The notes under the pieces are model-generated. The model saw only the letters and a list, made by a program, of their open reading frames with translations, did no database searches and was not told the origin of the DNA. From NCBI RefSeq assembly GCF_030064125.1, contig NZ_CP125957.1, forward strand, positions 5,855,001 to 5,919,000: a stretch of 64,000 bases of DNA, in the 5' to 3' direction. Shown here piece by piece: positions 61,977 to 64,000 of this stretch. Positions within the stretch are counted from its first letter, which is position 1. Every line of letters begins with the position of its first letter. A program made the translations under genes and the position numbers. The stretch comes from Pseudomonas sp. G2-4. Lineage in GTDB: Bacteria; Pseudomonadota; Gammaproteobacteria; Pseudomonadales; Pseudomonadaceae.

Positions 61977-62870
61977 TCATTGCATCCAAGGCGGAGGCGG
62001 CTCCTCAGCTTTACCAGGAGGAGCATCGTCAGCAGCCCGTACAGCCTGACGACGCTCCTCATCCAAGCGAGCAGCCTCGATCTCACGCATGATCCCCCCG
62101 ACATCCGCCGCTTCTTCCGGCTCGTCGAACTCACCCGTCAGCACGCTGGCCGGATGCAAGGTGCCCGCTTCATACAGCGCCCACATCTCCTTCGCGTACT
62201 TGGTACGCCTGAGCTCCGGCGCAAACCGGCCGAAGTAGGAGGCCATGTTGCCCACATCCCGCTCCAGCATGCTGAAGGCATGGTTGTTACCCGCCGCATC
62301 CACCGCTTGCGGCAGATCGATGATCACCGGCCCTGTCGGCGTAAGCAGTACGTTGAACTCCGACAGGTCACCGTGCACCAGACCAGTACACAGCATCAGC
62401 ACGATCTGGGAAATAAGGAACGCGTGATACTCACGGGCCTGATCCGGCTCCAGCGTCACGTCGTTCAGGCGCGGCGCGGCATCGCCGTACTCGTCGGCCA
62501 CCAACTCCATCAGCAGCACACCTTCAAGGAAGTCGTACGGTTTGGGCACACGCACACCCGCGCTTGCCAGCCGGAACAGCGCCGCCACTTCGGCGTTCTG
62601 CCAGGCGTCTTCGGTTTCCTTGCGCCCGAACTTCGAGCCCTTGGCCATGGCCCGGGCCTGGCGGCTGTTACGGACCTTGCGGCCTTCCTGGTATTCGGCC
62701 GCCTGACGAAAACTTCGCTTATTCGCCTCCTTGTAGACCTTGGCGCAACGTAGCTCGTTGCCGCAGCGCACCACATAAACAGCTGCTTCTTTACCACTCA
62801 TAAGTGGGCGCAGCACCTCGTCGACCAGACCGTCCTCGATCAGGGGTTCAATGCGTTTTGGAGTCTTCAT
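61977..62870 (-). CDS. RIO1-like serine protein kinase
   Basis: A 297-residue RIO-family protein kinase/ATPase. The start lacks a glycine-rich loop typical of ordinary kinases; RIO features include MSGKEAAVYVVRCGNELRCA (Lys in CAKVYKE), catalytic loop VHGDLSEFNVLL (near 159) and the metal site IIDLPQAVD. Bacterial members are common in Pseudomonas; their targets are unknown. The C-terminus is charged and proline-rich. Transcription ends at the hairpin 61938-61964. Confidence 0.88.
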   Translation of the reverse strand: MKTPKRIEPLIEDGLVDEVLRPLMSGKEAAVYVVRCGNELRCAKVYKEANKRSFRQAAEYQEGRKVRNSRQARAMAKGSKFGRKETEDAWQNAEVAALFRLASAGVRVPKPYDFLEGVLLMELVADEYGDAAPRLNDVTLEPDQAREYHAFLISQIVLMLCTGLVHGDLSEFNVLLTPTGPVIIDLPQAVDAAGNNHAFSMLERDVGNMASYFGRFAPELRRTKYAKEMWALYEAGTLHPASVLTGEFDEPEEAADVGGIMREIEAARLDEERRQAVRAADDAPPGKAEEPPPPWMQ

Positions 62871-63095
62871 CAGCTTTTATTGTGGGTCCTTTATTACCGA
62901 ACACGCGAATGACAGTCGTTATACGGCAATCTTTCCTCCACGGGGAGGGGGTGCCGACCTATGAACCTTACGATGCACACAATGTGCCGGATTAAATCGA
63001 CCGCGCCGAATCATAGCCGAGAGCGGGTATGGCGTTGGCAACTGAATGCGAAGGTATTTGCGACAAGAGCTGACAGCACTGTCCACAGACCAGGC

Positions 63096-63887
63096 TCAGG
63101 ATTTAAACAGCTCCCCTGGCGTATGCCCAAACAGCCCCTTGAACGCCGCGATGAAAGCAGACGTTGAATCATACCCACAGGACAGCGCCGCGCTGGTCAC
63201 ACTGTCGCCCTTCTCCAGCGACCCCAGGGACGACAGCAAGCGCACGCGCTGGCGCCAGGCGCGAAAACTCAGGCCGGTCTCGCGCTGGAACAGGCGCATC
63301 AGAGTTTTTTCCGAGGTGCCCAGGCGTTCAGCCCAAACTTGCAGGCTGACGTTCTGATCGGGCTGTACGATCAGTTCGTTGCACAGCGTCAGCAGACGCG
63401 CGTGTCGCGGCAGCGGCAGGGAGAAGCCCACTTCCGGCAGGGTCGCCAACTGGTCCAGCAGCACCCGCACCAAACGCTCCTCCCAGGTCTCGTCCTGCGG
63501 GTATTCGGCCGGCAGCTGACAGAACACCTTGATCAACTCCCGCGCCAGCGGCGTGACTTCCAACACCCGGCAGCGCTCATCCGCCCAGGGGCAAGCCTGG
63601 CGATGGACATAAAGGCTGCGCATTTCCGCCCGAGTGGAGGTCACCACCTGGTGCTCCAGGTCGGCCGGGATCCAGATGCCCCGTTGGGGCGGGGCGAAGA
63701 AGCTGCCCTCGGCGGTGTGCACGCCGAGAACGCCGCTGATGGCGTAGGAAAATTGCACCCAGTCATGGCGATGGGCTTGCGTCCAGGATCCGGCGCTCAG
63801 GCTTTCGACACGGGCATACAACGGCCTGGGCAATTGCGTGAGGTCGGGAATGCGTCTTTCCAGCTGCTGATGTCCGTTAGTCGGCAT
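63096..63887 (-). CDS. AraC-family transcriptional regulator
   Basis: A 263-residue AraC regulator with an N-terminal cupin-like sensing domain (WTQAHRHDWVQFSYAISGVL; RGIWIPADLEHQV) and two C-terminal HTH motifs (LQVWAERLGTSEKTLMRLFQ; VTSAALSCGYDSTSAFIAAF, then KGLFGHTPGE). It is divergent from a gene starting at about 63967, which is its likely target. Confidence 0.92.
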   Translation of the reverse strand: MPTNGHQQLERRIPDLTQLPRPLYARVESLSAGSWTQAHRHDWVQFSYAISGVLGVHTAEGSFFAPPQRGIWIPADLEHQVVTSTRAEMRSLYVHRQACPWADERCRVLEVTPLARELIKVFCQLPAEYPQDETWEERLVRVLLDQLATLPEVGFSLPLPRHARLLTLCNELIVQPDQNVSLQVWAERLGTSEKTLMRLFQRETGLSFRAWRQRVRLLSSLGSLEKGDSVTSAALSCGYDSTSAFIAAFKGLFGHTPGELFKS

Positions 63888-63966
63888 TGATTGGCCTTAT
63901 GTCGCAAGACGGTTGTATGGACCGACGTTAGGCTAAGTCGACTTTTCTTACAACTTGCGGTGCCCT

Positions 63967-64000
63967 ATGCACATCTTCCGCCACCTCAAACGCATAGTGA
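63967..64000 (+). CDS. start of a gene cut by the window edge
   Basis: ATG 63967 opens a frame (MHIFRHLKRIV) that runs off the window. It is divergent from the AraC gene, a common layout for an exporter or enzyme gene under its control. Too little is visible to identify it. Confidence 0.3.
   Translation, partial: MHIFRHLKRIV

Overview
The window is a Pseudomonas chromosome, most likely of the P. fluorescens group. The core genes run in an order familiar from P. aeruginosa PA0130-PA0148 (beta-alanine catabolism, then purine uptake and deamination). The core is also dotted with the inverted REP doublets (GAGCAAGCTCGCTCCCACA type) typical of this group. No rRNA, tRNA or CRISPR array was seen.

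Left core (1-13133): a beta-alanine catabolic pair (bauC partial, bauA) with its divergent LysR regulator, a TetR regulator, a YigZ/IMPACT protein, a purine-nucleoside-type ABC transporter (ATPase plus two permeases), a MerR regulator, a short-chain dehydrogenase, 8-oxoguanine deaminase, and the 3' part of a calcium/proton antiporter gene (chaA).

Genomic island (about 13134-47945, 34.8 kb): it interrupts chaA. A 7-bp repeat, ATCACCG, lies at both junctions. Removing the island and one repeat copy restores a single 363-codon chaA frame, so both boundaries are set to the base. The left end holds a four-gene operon (two large recombinase-like proteins, a small protein and a canonical tyrosine recombinase). 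This fits the GInt (ginABCD) class of mobile islands, which carry cargo and end in a short AT-rich tail. The cargo includes: (i) HEPN-like and unknown genes of defence or toxin-antitoxin flavour; (ii) IS66 and IS1182-type transposase remnants; (iii) a nine-gene fatty-acid tailoring cluster (34727 to 27064: alpha/beta-hydrolase, hotdog thioesterase, desaturase, ACP, cyclopropane-synthase-type methyltransferase, P450, type II thioesterase, fatty acyl-AMP ligase, PaaI thioesterase) that probably makes a modified fatty acid; (iv) a frameshifted MvaT/H-NS-like gene, an Abi_C-domain gene and several orphans; (v) a translationally coupled four-gene operon (46849 to 42283: D12-class DNA adenine methylase, two-TM PLD-like protein, beta-RFAP-synthase-like GHMP protein, and a Ham1/RdgB-P-loop kinase-winged-helix fusion). 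I know of no described system with this last gene set. It is my first choice for an undescribed nucleotide- or DNA-modification or defence system.

Right core (47939-64000): the chaA 5' part, the BMP-family binding protein that probably serves the ABC transporter at 5402-9000, a 2-oxoglutarate/Fe(II) oxygenase, adenine deaminase (completing the purine-salvage set), an MFS permease, ArsR and LysR regulators, a zinc-type alcohol dehydrogenase family protein, a Bcr/CflA exporter, a CueR-controlled copper module (copZ, copA, cueR, with two recognisable CueR operators), a RIO-type kinase and an AraC regulator.
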